A DNA stretch of 32,892 nt from Gammaproteobacteria bacterium. GTDB lineage: Bacteria > Pseudomonadota > Gammaproteobacteria > JAADHS01. The notes under the pieces were generated by a model, which was given only the letters and a program-made list of their open reading frames with translations, searched no databases and was not told the origin of the DNA. Where the stretch lies: NCBI GenBank assembly GCA_013151745.1, contig JAADHS010000047.1, positions 1 through 32,892 on the forward strand, given 5' to 3'. The position numbers were made by a program, and so were the translations under genes. Shown piece after piece: positions 16,995 through 26,107 of this stretch (positions are counted from its first letter, which is position 1; the number at the start of each line of letters is the position of its first letter).

Positions 16995-18290
16995 GTGAAG
17001 ATAAAACGATTTTTTGCCCCTGATATTCGTCAAGCTATTAAGTTGGTAAGAGAAGAGCTTGGGCCAGAGGCGATCATACTTTCTAATCGGCAGGTTGATG
17101 GTGGAATAGAAATTGTTTCAGCCATTGATTATGACGAATCTATTTTTAATAATAACAACCCACGTTCAGGTACGAACCCTGATCAAGAAAAAATCAGGAC
17201 GAGCTCTGAGGGGAGATCAAGCAGAGCGTCATCAAACAGGGCATCATCAAAATCGACGCCGCCAAACCGCGAACCCTCTAATTGGGCATCATCAAATGAG
17301 CTACCAAAAAATGAACGACGGAATAACATTTCATCTAGAAAAATGGACTCCGAAGTTTCTCGTGAACCTGGCTTGGTCGAAGTTAAAAATGAGCTGAAAA
17401 GTCTCAGAACCTTGCTGGAAAATCAACTTTCTGGTTTTGCCTGGAACGAAATGCAAAGAAAAAGCCCCATGCATACTGAATTACTCAAGCGTATGACCCG
17501 TATGGGTTTGAGTGCCTCGCTTTGTCAAGATATAGCTAATAGTATTTCACCGGGTGATGAGCTTTCGCATCTTTGGTATCAAGTTCAAGGTTTACTTGCC
17601 GAAAAAATTCCTAATACCAATGACGACATATTGAATGATGGCGGCGTGATTGCTCTTGTGGGTTCAACCGGAGTAGGAAAAACTACGACCGTTGCAAAAC
17701 TTGCTGCTCGGTATGCTTTAAGACATGGTTCCAGACATGTGGCACTCATTACTTTAGATAATTATAGAATTGGTGCCGTTGAGCAGCTTCGAGCCTATGG
17801 AAGAATACTGGATATACCCGTTAGAGTCGCGGCGAAGGGAGATGATTTAAGTCAATTGGTGGAAGATTTTTACGATAGACGGTTGGTTATCATCGATACG
17901 GCCGGCATGAGTCAGAGGGATGGTCAGCTTGAGCAGCAGTTAGATATATTGCGGCGAGACAGAAGCTGGTTGAAAAGCTATTTAGTGCTGTCGACGACCA
18001 CTCGATTATCCTCAATGGAAGAGGTTGTCAGTGTTTACAAACAAGCCGATTTAGCGGGCTGTATTTTAACAAAATTGGATGAAACAACGTCACTGGGCAG
18101 TGCATTGAGTACTGTCATTCATCACCAGTTACCGGTTGCCTATGTTTGTAATGGGCAACGTGTCCCTGAAGATATGGAAACGGCTCGATCTGATGCTCTG
18201 GTTAGAAAAACCGTTTCCATAATGGAAGAAAACGAAGGCCTCCTTGAGGGAGAGTCATTAGCTTATAACATAGGAGGGGCAGTCAGTTGA
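16995..18290 (+). CDS. flhF: Flagellar SRP-like GTPase FlhF
   Basis: The 431-residue protein opens KIKRFFAPDIRQAIKLVREELGPEAIILSNRQ, the FlhF B domain. A low-complexity Ser/Asn/Arg linker (~60-120, e.g. SSRASSNRASSK) follows, then the NG GTPase domain: P-loop GSTGVGKTTT (~222-231), DNYRIGAVEQLRAYG, DTAGMSQRD and LTKLDETTSLG. FlhF recruits the first flagellar components to the cell pole. The start is GTG 16995, with AGGATAA upstream. The gene overlaps flhG by four bases. Confidence 0.98.
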   Translation: MKIKRFFAPDIRQAIKLVREELGPEAIILSNRQVDGGIEIVSAIDYDESIFNNNNPRSGTNPDQEKIRTSSEGRSSRASSNRASSKSTPPNREPSNWASSNELPKNERRNNISSRKMDSEVSREPGLVEVKNELKSLRTLLENQLSGFAWNEMQRKSPMHTELLKRMTRMGLSASLCQDIANSISPGDELSHLWYQVQGLLAEKIPNTNDDILNDGGVIALVGSTGVGKTTTVAKLAARYALRHGSRHVALITLDNYRIGAVEQLRAYGRILDIPVRVAAKGDDLSQLVEDFYDRRLVIIDTAGMSQRDGQLEQQLDILRRDRSWLKSYLVLSTTTRLSSMEEVVSVYKQADLAGCILTKLDETTSLGSALSTVIHHQLPVAYVCNGQRVPEDMETARSDALVRKTVSIMEENEGLLEGESLAYNIGGAVS

Positions 18291-19177
18291 CGTTTATATC
18301 TGACGCACAAAATGATCAAGCGTCCGGGTTACGGCGCATCGTCCAACGTCGTCCAGTTAGTGTTATTGCGATTACAGGTGGTAAGGGAGGCGTGGGTAAA
18401 ACAAACGTTTCCGTTAACTTAAGTGTCGCAATGGCAGCCGCAGGTAAAAAAGTTATTTTGCTTGATGCGGATCTGGCGTTAGCCAACGTTGATGTTTTGT
18501 TGGGTTTGAGAGCGCACTATAATCTGTCACATGTGCTGTCTGGAGAGCGTCTGTTAGAGGAAGTTATTATAGATGGGCCAGCGGGGATGCGTATTGTTCC
18601 TGCCTCTTCAGGTAACAAAGACATGTCGGAATTAAGTACTGCCGAGCATGCGGGGTTGATTCGCGCCTTCAGTGAGCTGGGGCAGGATATCGATGTACTC
18701 ATGATTGATACGGCAGCGGGTATTTCAAACTGTGTGACAGCTTATACTCGCGCAGCGCAAGAAGTCATCGTTGTCGTTTGTGATGAGCCGGCATCCATTA
18801 CTGATGCCTATGCATTAATTAAGGTTTTAAATCGTGATCATGGCGTATTTCGTTTTCGGATTTTGGCCAATATGGCACACAGTGTACAGGAGGGAAGGGA
18901 ATTGTTTAACAAGCTAATGAAAGTAACGGATCGATTTCTTGATGTCACTTTAGATTATATGGGGGTTGTGCCTTATGATGAATATTTACGCAAGTCGGTA
19001 CAAAAACAAAAATGTGTTGTTGAAGCTTACCCACGCAGCAAGGCTGCACTTGCATTCAAGAATTTGGCAAGCAAGGCCGATAACTGGCCTGTACCGAAAG
19101 TAGCCGGGGGGCATCTGGAATTTTTTGTCGAAAGATTGATACACGCTAACCACGACGGTAAGGTGATCACGCTATGA
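18287..19177 (+). CDS. flhG: Flagellar number regulator FlhG (FleN), MinD-like ATPase
   Basis: The 296-residue protein starts at TTG 18287, supported by a strong AGGAGGGG about seven bases upstream. It has the N-terminal FlhF-activating helix DQASGLRR (10-17), the deviant Walker A KGGVGKTN (33-40), a DADLALANVDVLLGL switch region and the MIDTAAGIS motif. A C-terminal segment (FFVERLI) may act as membrane-targeting helix. FlhG limits flagellar number by stimulating FlhF GTPase and, in polar flagellates, by binding the FleQ-type activator. It overlaps flhF upstream and fliA downstream. Confidence 0.97.
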   Translation: MTFISDAQNDQASGLRRIVQRRPVSVIAITGGKGGVGKTNVSVNLSVAMAAAGKKVILLDADLALANVDVLLGLRAHYNLSHVLSGERLLEEVIIDGPAGMRIVPASSGNKDMSELSTAEHAGLIRAFSELGQDIDVLMIDTAAGISNCVTAYTRAAQEVIVVVCDEPASITDAYALIKVLNRDHGVFRFRILANMAHSVQEGRELFNKLMKVTDRFLDVTLDYMGVVPYDEYLRKSVQKQKCVVEAYPRSKAALAFKNLASKADNWPVPKVAGGHLEFFVERLIHANHDGKVITL

Positions 19178-19905
19178 ATGGACTCGCAATGTATATAAAC
19201 GTAACACTGGGCGATATAGATCAAATTGTAAATAAACATGCACCGTTGGTTAAACGTATTGCTTATCACCTGATGAGTCGGTTGCCACCGAGTGTGCAGG
19301 TTGATGATCTTATTCAGGCTGGCATGATTGGTTTGCTGGAAGCGTCCCGGAACTATGATGCCACTCAAGGTGCGAGTTTTGAAACCTATGCAGGCATCAG
19401 GGTACGAGGTGCGATGTTAGATGAAATTCGAAAAAATGATTGGGCACCTCGTTCTGTTCACCGTAAAGCGAGAAAGGTCGCTGAAGCGGTCAGAAAAATA
19501 GAAAATGAGCAAGGTCGTGATGCCAGAGATAGTGAAGTAGCTGAATTGTTGGATTTATCTTTAGAAGAATATCATCAAGTTTTACAGGATGCGAGTGGTT
19601 ATCTGGTGCTTAGTTTTGATGATATGGGTGTTGACGACGAAGCGTTGGCAACTCATGTTTCGGATCGTGCTCCTGGGCCCTTTGAAGGTTTACAAAGGGA
19701 AGATTTCAAAAAAAATCTTTCCGATTCTATTTCAGGGCTTCCAGAAAGAGAACGACTAGTGATGACATTGTATTACGATGAAGAATTAAATCTTAGAGAA
19801 ATTGGCGCAGTGATAGGAGTAAGTGAATCTCGAGTCAGTCAAATTCACAGTCAGGCTCTATTAAGATTACAGGCCAGGTTAGGGCACTGGATGGCTAGAT
19901 CATAG
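19174..19905 (+). CDS. fliA: Flagellar sigma factor FliA (sigma28)
   Basis: The 243-residue protein has sigma70-family regions 2, 3 and 4: [33 protein letters not shown] (2.1-2.2), [26 protein letters not shown] (2.3-3.0) and [42 protein letters not shown] (4). It directs RNA polymerase to late flagellar and chemotaxis promoters. The ATG overlaps the flhG stop; a second in-frame ATG at residue 6 is possible. The usual anti-sigma partner FlgM is not in the window. Confidence 0.98.
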   Translation: MNGLAMYINVTLGDIDQIVNKHAPLVKRIAYHLMSRLPPSVQVDDLIQAGMIGLLEASRNYDATQGASFETYAGIRVRGAMLDEIRKNDWAPRSVHRKARKVAEAVRKIENEQGRDARDSEVAELLDLSLEEYHQVLQDASGYLVLSFDDMGVDDEALATHVSDRAPGPFEGLQREDFKKNLSDSISGLPERERLVMTLYYDEELNLREIGAVIGVSESRVSQIHSQALLRLQARLGHWMARS

Positions 19906-19951
19906 TTATAACTCAGGTACGAATTATTTTCTAGACAGATTGGAGGTTGTT

Positions 19952-20338
19952 TTGGATAAAAATATGAAAATATTGGTGGTGGATGATTTTTCTACCATGC
20001 GCAGAATTATAAAAAATTTGCTTCGAGACCTGGGTTTTTCTAATACCCAGGAAGCAGATGATGGGTTAACGGCTTTTCCTATGCTTCAGGGCGCAGATTT
20101 TGATTTTTTAATCACGGATTGGAATATGCCAGGAATGCAAGGCATAGATTTATTGAAAGCGGTTCGTGCTGATGCCAAACTGGCAAGCCTGCCCGTATTA
20201 ATGGTGACCGCTGAATCTAAACGAGACCAAATTGTTGAGGCTGCCCAGGCAGGTGTAAATGGTTATATTGTGAAGCCATTTACAGCTCAAACATTAGAAG
20301 AAAAAATCGGAAAAATTTTTGAACGTATTGATGCTTGA
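19952..20338 (+). CDS. cheY: Chemotaxis response regulator CheY
   Basis: The receiver domain has the phosphorylation site in [13 protein letters not shown] (Asp56 from the chosen start), the acidic pair [10 protein letters not shown], and the conserved lysine in YIVKPF. I set the start at TTG 19952 ([18 protein letters not shown]) because GGAGG at ~19942-19946 is five bases upstream and the N-terminus then resembles Vibrio CheY; the track's TTG at 19940 overlaps that site, and ATG 19964 is the alternative. CheY-P binds FliM to switch rotation. Confidence 0.96.
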   Translation: MDKNMKILVVDDFSTMRRIIKNLLRDLGFSNTQEADDGLTAFPMLQGADFDFLITDWNMPGMQGIDLLKAVRADAKLASLPVLMVTAESKRDQIVEAAQAGVNGYIVKPFTAQTLEEKIGKIFERIDA

Positions 20339-20370
20339 GTTTTCAAAAAGAATTGCAAAAGGAATTGTAT

Positions 20371-21123
20371 ATGGAGCAGAAAAAAGACAAATACGCGGAC
20401 TGTCTTGAACATGCCAAGGCTTTGGTCGTGGAGCTTGAGGCCAAGCGCTATGCCGAAGCAGATACCCTGTTGAGTGGCTTATCTAGATTACATGAAAATG
20501 GATTATTTCAGGAAATTGGTAAGCTAACACGTGAACTACACGATACCTTAAATAACTTTGAGTCCGAGCCTCGTATTTCAAAACTCACGGCATTAGAAAT
20601 ACCCGATGCTAAAGAACGTTTGAACCATGTTATTACACTGACACAAAACGCAGCGAACAAAACTTTGAGTGTCGTTGAAGAGACTTTGCCACGATCAGAG
20701 CAACTGAAAAAAAAGGCCATTAATTTAAAAACCGAATGGGATCGTTTTACCAATCGGGATATGCAGGTAGAAGAATTTCGAGGCCTGAGCAATGAAATCG
20801 ATGCGTTTTTACAATGGACAGCAATTAATGCCGTAGAAATTCACAAAGGGCTTTCAGATGTCATGATGGCTCAGGATTTTCAAGATTTGACAGGGCAAAT
20901 TATTAAACGTGTGATAACGCTCGTTCAAGAAGTAGAAGACAGTTTAGTCGGGCTTATTCGTATTACAGGTAAAAATAATATGGGAAAAAGCACTGTTGAA
21001 GTACAAAAACCAGGTAAAGATATAGAGGCTACTGGCCCACAAGTTCCTGGTTTGAAGCGGGAAAGTGAAGTCGTTAATGGGCAAGATGAAGTTGATGATT
21101 TGTTATCAAGTTTAGGATTTTGA
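20371..21123 (+). CDS. cheZ: CheY-P phosphatase CheZ
   Basis: The C-terminal region has the catalytic segment DVMMAQDFQDLTGQIIKRV, with the dephosphorylating glutamine, and ends in the CheY-binding tail DEVDDLLSSLGF. The rest is predicted to be a long four-helix coiled coil. The track start is a TTG at 20335 overlapping the cheY stop. I prefer ATG 20371 (250 residues) because AAGGA lies seven bases upstream, but the longer form cannot be excluded. CheZ removes phosphate from CheY-P to end the signal. Confidence 0.93.
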   Translation: MEQKKDKYADCLEHAKALVVELEAKRYAEADTLLSGLSRLHENGLFQEIGKLTRELHDTLNNFESEPRISKLTALEIPDAKERLNHVITLTQNAANKTLSVVEETLPRSEQLKKKAINLKTEWDRFTNRDMQVEEFRGLSNEIDAFLQWTAINAVEIHKGLSDVMMAQDFQDLTGQIIKRVITLVQEVEDSLVGLIRITGKNNMGKSTVEVQKPGKDIEATGPQVPGLKRESEVVNGQDEVDDLLSSLGF

Positions 21124-21133
21124 GGTAGCAGAA

Positions 21134-23242
21134 ATGGCTATAGATACCGATGATGAAATCCTTCAGGATTTTCTTATTGAAGCGGGCGAACTGGTAGAAG
21201 AGCTGGGCGGCCAATTAGTTGAGTTAGAAAAACAGCCTGAAGATAAAGAATTGCTTAATGCTGTTTTTAGAAATTTTCATACCGTCAAGGGTGGCGCTGG
21301 ATTTTTGGCATTGGATACTTTAGTAGCTATTTGTCATCGTGCTGAAGATGTGTTTAATTTGCTGCGTCAAGGCGACCGGGTTGTTGATGCACAACTTATG
21401 GACGTTGTATTGCGTTCTTATGATGCCGTTAATGAAATGATCGAACAAGTGAAAAAAGGGATTGACCCTTCACCTGCCGACCCTGAATTGCTCAAAGCTT
21501 TGGAACGATTTTCGACTGAAGGTAGTGTTGAAGATATTGCCGTTACGGCTGAACCCGCTGGTGACGGCGATGCAGCTGCCGTTTTATTTGATGAGATTGT
21601 AGAGGGCTCTGGTGTTTCTGAAAAAGCGTCTGACAGCGTGGGTTCTGATGAAATTTCAGAAGAAGAATTTGAGGCTCTTTTGGATCAACTAAATACGCCA
21701 TCGGAAGCGAATACAAAGACGCCAAAAACTGTTGATGTCGCCAGTGTGACAGCAACAAAATCGGATTTGCCGGGTTCATCAGACTCGGGTCTTATGACCG
21801 ACGATGAGTTTGATAAAATTTTAGATGAACTTCATGGGCCTATAGGAAGCAAACCTGCATCGGTAGCCGAACCCACTGTAGACGCAAAAAACATTGAACC
21901 AAAAAAATCTGCATCCGTAGATTCAGTTGCTAAAGTACCTGTTGTTACTCAGCCTAAAGAAAAAACAAAGCCAAAGCCAAAGCCAAAGCCAAAGCCAAAG
22001 CCAAAGCCAAAGCCGGTTGTCTCCAAGGTATCACCTGAAAAGGTGCCAGCGAAAGAATCATCCAGCGTGCCTCAAGCTGAAACGACGGTTAGGGTTGATA
22101 CTCGGCGGCTTGACGATATTATGAATTTAGTTGGCGAGCTTGTACTAGTGCGTAACCGTCTTGCTACTTTGCGTGGTTCTATGGACGAAGAGGTGACTCA
22201 GGCGGTAGGCAATTTGGATTTAGTCACAGCAGATTTACAAAATTCGGTAATGAAAACACGCATGCAACCGATCAAAAAAGTTTTTGGTCGATTTCCTCGT
22301 GTGGTAAGAGACTTGGCTAGAAGTTTGAATAAGCAAGTCACTTTGGAATTATATGGTGAAGAGACTGACCTAGATAAAAATTTGGTAGAGGCTTTAGCCG
22401 ATCCTTTGGTACATTTGGTTCGTAATGCCGTTGATCATGGTGTTGAAGATACGCAGATTAGACTGAAGTCAGGTAAATCTGAAAATGGCACTATTAAGCT
22501 TTCGGCGGAACAAGAAGGGGATCATATTTTATTGGTCATCGAAGATGATGGCGCAGGGATGGACGCCCAATTTTTGCGTGACAAGGTTGTTGAAAAAGGA
22601 TTGATGGACCAGGAAGCCGCTGACCGTCTTGATGACCATGGTGCTTATAATTTGATTTTTATGCCCGGTTTTTCTACCAAGAGCGAGATATCTGATATTT
22701 CGGGTAGGGGTGTCGGAATGGATGTCGTAAAGACACGGATTACGCAGCTTAATGGCACGATTGATGTTGACTCTGAAAAGGGGAAGGGGAGTCGCATTGC
22801 CATAAAAGTCCCATTAACGCTGGCTATTATGCCGACGTTAATGGTTAAGTTATCGGATCAAATATTTGCTTTGCCCTTAGCGAATGTAATTGAAATTTTT
22901 GATAACGAAACAGCACGTACCAGTACGGTCGATGGTAAAAAAGTAGTTATTGTTCGTGAAAAAGCGATTCCTTTAATTTTTTTAAGACAATGGTTAGTGA
23001 AAGACGCTGAATACGCAGAACCTCCTGCTGAGGGGTATGTGGTCGTTGTGAATTATGGCTCACAGCATGTTGGTTTTGTGGTTGATCAATTGATTGGCCA
23101 GGAAGAAGTCGTTATAAAACCACTGGGTTCCAGTTTACAGGGAACCCAGGGTTTGGCGGGTGCCACTATTACAGGGAATGGTCGTATTGCCTTGATTCTT
23201 GATATGCCTGGACTCATGGAACGATATGGAAAGAGGATATAA
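21134..23242 (+). CDS. cheA: Chemotaxis histidine kinase CheA
   Basis: The 702-residue kinase has the Hpt domain with phosphorylated His49 in RNFHTVKGGAGFL. A long acidic linker carries two similar motifs, EISEEEFEALLDQLNTP and MTDDEFDKILDELHGP, which look like docking repeats, and a KPKPKP... stretch from a 6-bp tandem repeat (~278-294). The dimer helices follow (VRVDTRRLDDIMNLVGELVLVRNRL), then the ATPase domain (VHLVRNAVDHGVED, IEDDGAGMD, FMPGFSTKSEISDISGRGVGMDVVKT) and a C-terminal CheW-like domain. It phosphorylates CheY and CheB. No typical P2 domain is evident. Confidence 0.98.
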   Translation: MAIDTDDEILQDFLIEAGELVEELGGQLVELEKQPEDKELLNAVFRNFHTVKGGAGFLALDTLVAICHRAEDVFNLLRQGDRVVDAQLMDVVLRSYDAVNEMIEQVKKGIDPSPADPELLKALERFSTEGSVEDIAVTAEPAGDGDAAAVLFDEIVEGSGVSEKASDSVGSDEISEEEFEALLDQLNTPSEANTKTPKTVDVASVTATKSDLPGSSDSGLMTDDEFDKILDELHGPIGSKPASVAEPTVDAKNIEPKKSASVDSVAKVPVVTQPKEKTKPKPKPKPKPKPKPKPVVSKVSPEKVPAKESSSVPQAETTVRVDTRRLDDIMNLVGELVLVRNRLATLRGSMDEEVTQAVGNLDLVTADLQNSVMKTRMQPIKKVFGRFPRVVRDLARSLNKQVTLELYGEETDLDKNLVEALADPLVHLVRNAVDHGVEDTQIRLKSGKSENGTIKLSAEQEGDHILLVIEDDGAGMDAQFLRDKVVEKGLMDQEAADRLDDHGAYNLIFMPGFSTKSEISDISGRGVGMDVVKTRITQLNGTIDVDSEKGKGSRIAIKVPLTLAIMPTLMVKLSDQIFALPLANVIEIFDNETARTSTVDGKKVVIVREKAIPLIFLRQWLVKDAEYAEPPAEGYVVVVNYGSQHVGFVVDQLIGQEEVVIKPLGSSLQGTQGLAGATITGNGRIALILDMPGLMERYGKRI
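21971..22014 (+). repeat. CCAAAG hexanucleotide tandem repeat in cheA
   Basis: Seven uninterrupted CCAAAG units, preceded by one degenerate unit ACAAAG, encode the Lys-Pro linker of CheA. Because the unit is 6 bp, changes in copy number keep the reading frame and change only linker length. Confidence 0.9.
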
Positions 23243-23269
23243 ATTAGGCGGTACAAAAAGGAGTATCGA

Positions 23270-24331
23270 GTGACTGTGCGAGTTCTCATCGTTGATGACT
23301 CACGTTTTTTTCGTAACCGTGTATCTGAAATTATAGCTGCAGACCCCTTGCTGGAGGTTATAGGTACAGCCAGTAATGGTCAAGAGGCTATTGTTATGGC
23401 TCATAAGCTGGCACCTGATGTCATCACAATGGATGTTGAAATGCCGATAATGGATGGTATTTCTGCTGTTAGAGAAATTATGGCAAGGAAGCCAACACCC
23501 ATTCTGATGTTTTCTTCAATGACGACGGCAGGTGCCAAAGTAACTCTGGATGCCCTGGAGGCGGGTGCGGTAGATTTTTTGCCTAAAAAAATTGAAGATA
23601 TTGCAAGCAATTTCGCTGTGGCAGCGAGTGTGTTACGACATCGAATTTATCATATAGGCAAAAAAAATGATTCAAGAACAGCGGTTGATAGCACGCATAT
23701 TGGCAAGAAAAAAATAGATTTTTTCAAAAAAAGTCAAACGCCCTCCTGGTTAAATACTCAAGGATATGGACTTTTGGCCATTGCCGCCTCAACGGGTGGG
23801 CCGGTGGCGATACAAAACATTTTAGAAAAATTACCTGAAAATTTTTCCTTACCCATTATTGTGATTCAACATATGCCTGCCGCCTTTACCGGGATTTATT
23901 CAGAAAGATTGAATCAGGCAAGCGCAATAAAAGTGAAGTTAGCTGAAAATAATGATTTTTTACAAAAAGGTGTTGCTTTGATTGCGCCGGGTGGAAAACA
24001 ATTTACTTTGGCGAGTCAAGGCGCAGAGGGAATTGTTGTTAAATTGAAAGAAGCGGTTGTAAATGATACCTATAAACCCAGTGTTGATATCTCTTTCCGT
24101 TCTGTGGCAGAAGTGTTTAGCGGGAAAACTCTGGCAATTATTTTAACGGGGATGGGGCGGGATGGCTGTAAGGGGAGTCAATTGATTAAAGCTAAAGGTG
24201 GAACCATTTGGGCACAAGATGAAGTGACCAGCATTATCTATGGTATGCCTGGAGCGGTAGTTGATGCAGGTATTTGTGATTCCATTCTTCCTCTTCCTGA
24301 GATCGGAGCGCGTTTGCGTCAAGGCGTATAG
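23270..24331 (+). CDS. cheB: Chemotaxis protein-glutamate methylesterase/deamidase CheB
   Basis: The 353-residue protein has an N-terminal receiver domain (LIVDDSRFFRNRV, phosphorylation site Asp55 in ITMDVEMPIMDG, and LPKK) joined by a short linker to the methylesterase domain. The latter has the catalytic triad Ser174 (IAASTGGP), His201 (IVIQHMP) and Asp298 (LTGMGRDG). It demethylates chemoreceptors for adaptation. AGGAG lies seven bases before GTG 23270. No CheR gene is in the window. Confidence 0.98.
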   Translation: MTVRVLIVDDSRFFRNRVSEIIAADPLLEVIGTASNGQEAIVMAHKLAPDVITMDVEMPIMDGISAVREIMARKPTPILMFSSMTTAGAKVTLDALEAGAVDFLPKKIEDIASNFAVAASVLRHRIYHIGKKNDSRTAVDSTHIGKKKIDFFKKSQTPSWLNTQGYGLLAIAASTGGPVAIQNILEKLPENFSLPIIVIQHMPAAFTGIYSERLNQASAIKVKLAENNDFLQKGVALIAPGGKQFTLASQGAEGIVVKLKEAVVNDTYKPSVDISFRSVAEVFSGKTLAIILTGMGRDGCKGSQLIKAKGGTIWAQDEVTSIIYGMPGAVVDAGICDSILPLPEIGARLRQGV

Positions 24332-24334
24332 TGT

Positions 24335-25075
24335 ATGGATATACTAAGTATATCAGGTATTATTGTTGCTTTAGCTGCTATTTTAGTAGGCAACTATCTT
24401 GAAGGTGGGCATGCTGATTCATTAATGTCGGGCGTGGCTTTTATGATCGTTGCTGGCGGTACACTGGGCGCAATTATGGTGCAGTTTCCGATGAAGATAT
24501 TTATGTTGTCAATTAAGGTGTCAGTATGGGTATTTATTCCGCCGAAACAAGACCACCATGCGGTTATAGACAAAATTGTGAACTGGAGCAATATTGCACG
24601 TAAGGAGGGTTTGTTGGGTTTAGAAACCATTTCTGAATCGGAAACGGATGAATTTGCAAAAAAGGGTTTGCAATTACTGGTTGATGGTAGTGAGCCTGAA
24701 ACCATTCGCAGCATTATGGAAGTTGATCTGAGCACTAAAGAACACCTGAGCTTGCAGGCTGCCAAAGTTTATGAAGCAGCGGGTGGGTATACTCCTACGG
24801 TAGGGATTATCGGAGCGGTTATGGGTTTAATACATGTTATGAATAATCTTGCTGATCCTTCTAAGCTTGGTAGCGGTATTGCCGTTGCATTTATTGCAAC
24901 TATCTATGGTGTTGGTTTGGCGAATATGTTGTTTTTGCCTATGGCGACAAAATTGAAGTTAATTATTCATGACCAAAGCCAATTCAAAGAAATGATTATC
25001 GAAGGTGTGATTTCTATTGCAGAAGGTGAAAATCCGAGAAATATTGAAACAAAATTACAAAGTTATTTACATTAG
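24335..25075 (+). CDS. motC: Flagellar stator protein MotC (MotA family)
   Basis: The 246-residue membrane protein has four hydrophobic segments with the MotA/ExbB signature, AGGYTPTVGIIGAVMGLIHVMNNL and GIAVAFIATIYGVGLANMLFLPMATKLK, plus a cytoplasmic loop with charged residues. It pairs with the following MotD to form an ion-driven stator. It starts three bases after cheB. The name follows the Pseudomonas locus, where motCD occupy this position. Confidence 0.93.
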   Translation: MDILSISGIIVALAAILVGNYLEGGHADSLMSGVAFMIVAGGTLGAIMVQFPMKIFMLSIKVSVWVFIPPKQDHHAVIDKIVNWSNIARKEGLLGLETISESETDEFAKKGLQLLVDGSEPETIRSIMEVDLSTKEHLSLQAAKVYEAAGGYTPTVGIIGAVMGLIHVMNNLADPSKLGSGIAVAFIATIYGVGLANMLFLPMATKLKLIIHDQSQFKEMIIEGVISIAEGENPRNIETKLQSYLH

Positions 25076-25087
25076 AGTGATACCGTC

Positions 25088-26092
25088 GTGGCAAGAAAAA
25101 AGGCACCGGAAGAACACGAAAACCATGAGCGCTGGCTGGTGTCCTATGCCGATTTTATTACGCTACTTTTCGCTTTTTTTGTAGTGATGTATTCAGTATC
25201 ATCCGTGAATGAAGGTAAATATCGCGTGCTCTCAGATTCTCTGTCAGCGGCATTTCGTTCGTCTAACAAAACATTGATGCCCATTCAAGTGGGGCAACCG
25301 GCTAAATCACCTACTGCCAACCATGCTCTGGATCAAGTTCCGACCGTTGTGATTGCACCTAATTTACCTATGCCACAATTAGTAAAAAAAACAACATCGG
25401 GTGAGGGTACAGCCGCATCGATGTCTGAAATCGCAGATCGTATCAATGATGCGCTACCTCGCTTGATTAATGAAGATTTAATCTCGGTTCGTTACGAGGA
25501 TGACTATGTTGAAATTGAAATTAAAAGTGAACTTCTTTTTCAACAAGGCGGAACCCGTTTATCCAAAGAGGCCAGGGATGTCGCCACCAAATTGGCTAAA
25601 GTATTGAAAAATTTTCCAAACTCAATGCGAGTGGAAGGCTATACGGATGATCGACCTATAAAGTCTGCGGTGTATCCGTCCAATTGGGAATTATCTGCTG
25701 CACGAGCAGGTGCGATAGTTAGGTTATTTGCAGAAAAGGGTGTTCATCCTGCGCAACTATCCGCAGTCGGCTATGCAGAATTTAGACCTGTTGCAGATAA
25801 TACAACGCTAGAGGGTAGAATAAAAAATCGGCGAGTCAGCGTGATCGTATTGAACCAAACACAGGCTGGATCGTTACGTGAAGATTTAATCTTTGCTTCC
25901 ATGGCGAAAAATGGCAAACCGCCTGTGCCTCAAAATGGAGATGAAAATGTCTGGACGCAACCCATTGATGTCAGTCATCGTCCAGTGACTGAAACGGGAA
26001 CGATTTCAGTAGTTCCAGGAATAAGTATTACTGAACCTTTCAAGGTTAAGGTTGTACCAGATGTCGATACAAACAAAGCATCTGATGAGTAA
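25088..26092 (+). CDS. motD: Flagellar stator protein MotD (MotB family)
   Basis: The 334-residue protein has an N-terminal ERWLVSYADFITLLFAFFVVMYSVSSVNEGKY segment: one membrane helix with the ion-binding aspartate in SYADF. A periplasmic linker and an OmpA-like peptidoglycan-binding domain follow (LLFQQGGTRLSKEARDVATKLAKVL..., VEGYTDDRPI, NWELSAARAGAIVRLF, GRIKNRRVSVIV). It anchors the stator to the cell wall. The start is GTG 25088. A C-terminal extension of about 75 residues after the OmpA domain is Pro/Val-rich and of unknown use. Confidence 0.94.
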   Translation: MARKKAPEEHENHERWLVSYADFITLLFAFFVVMYSVSSVNEGKYRVLSDSLSAAFRSSNKTLMPIQVGQPAKSPTANHALDQVPTVVIAPNLPMPQLVKKTTSGEGTAASMSEIADRINDALPRLINEDLISVRYEDDYVEIEIKSELLFQQGGTRLSKEARDVATKLAKVLKNFPNSMRVEGYTDDRPIKSAVYPSNWELSAARAGAIVRLFAEKGVHPAQLSAVGYAEFRPVADNTTLEGRIKNRRVSVIVLNQTQAGSLREDLIFASMAKNGKPPVPQNGDENVWTQPIDVSHRPVTETGTISVVPGISITEPFKVKVVPDVDTNKASDE

Positions 26093-26107
26093 AATGGAGT
26101 AACAAGA

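Noticed and set aside
21971-22014. CRISPR-like repetition
   Set aside because: Contiguous 6-bp units without spacers; it is a coding microsatellite.
21927-22124. Track ORF with KKKQSQSQSQSQ repeats
   Set aside because: It is the shadow of the CCAAAG repeat in cheA, read in another frame.
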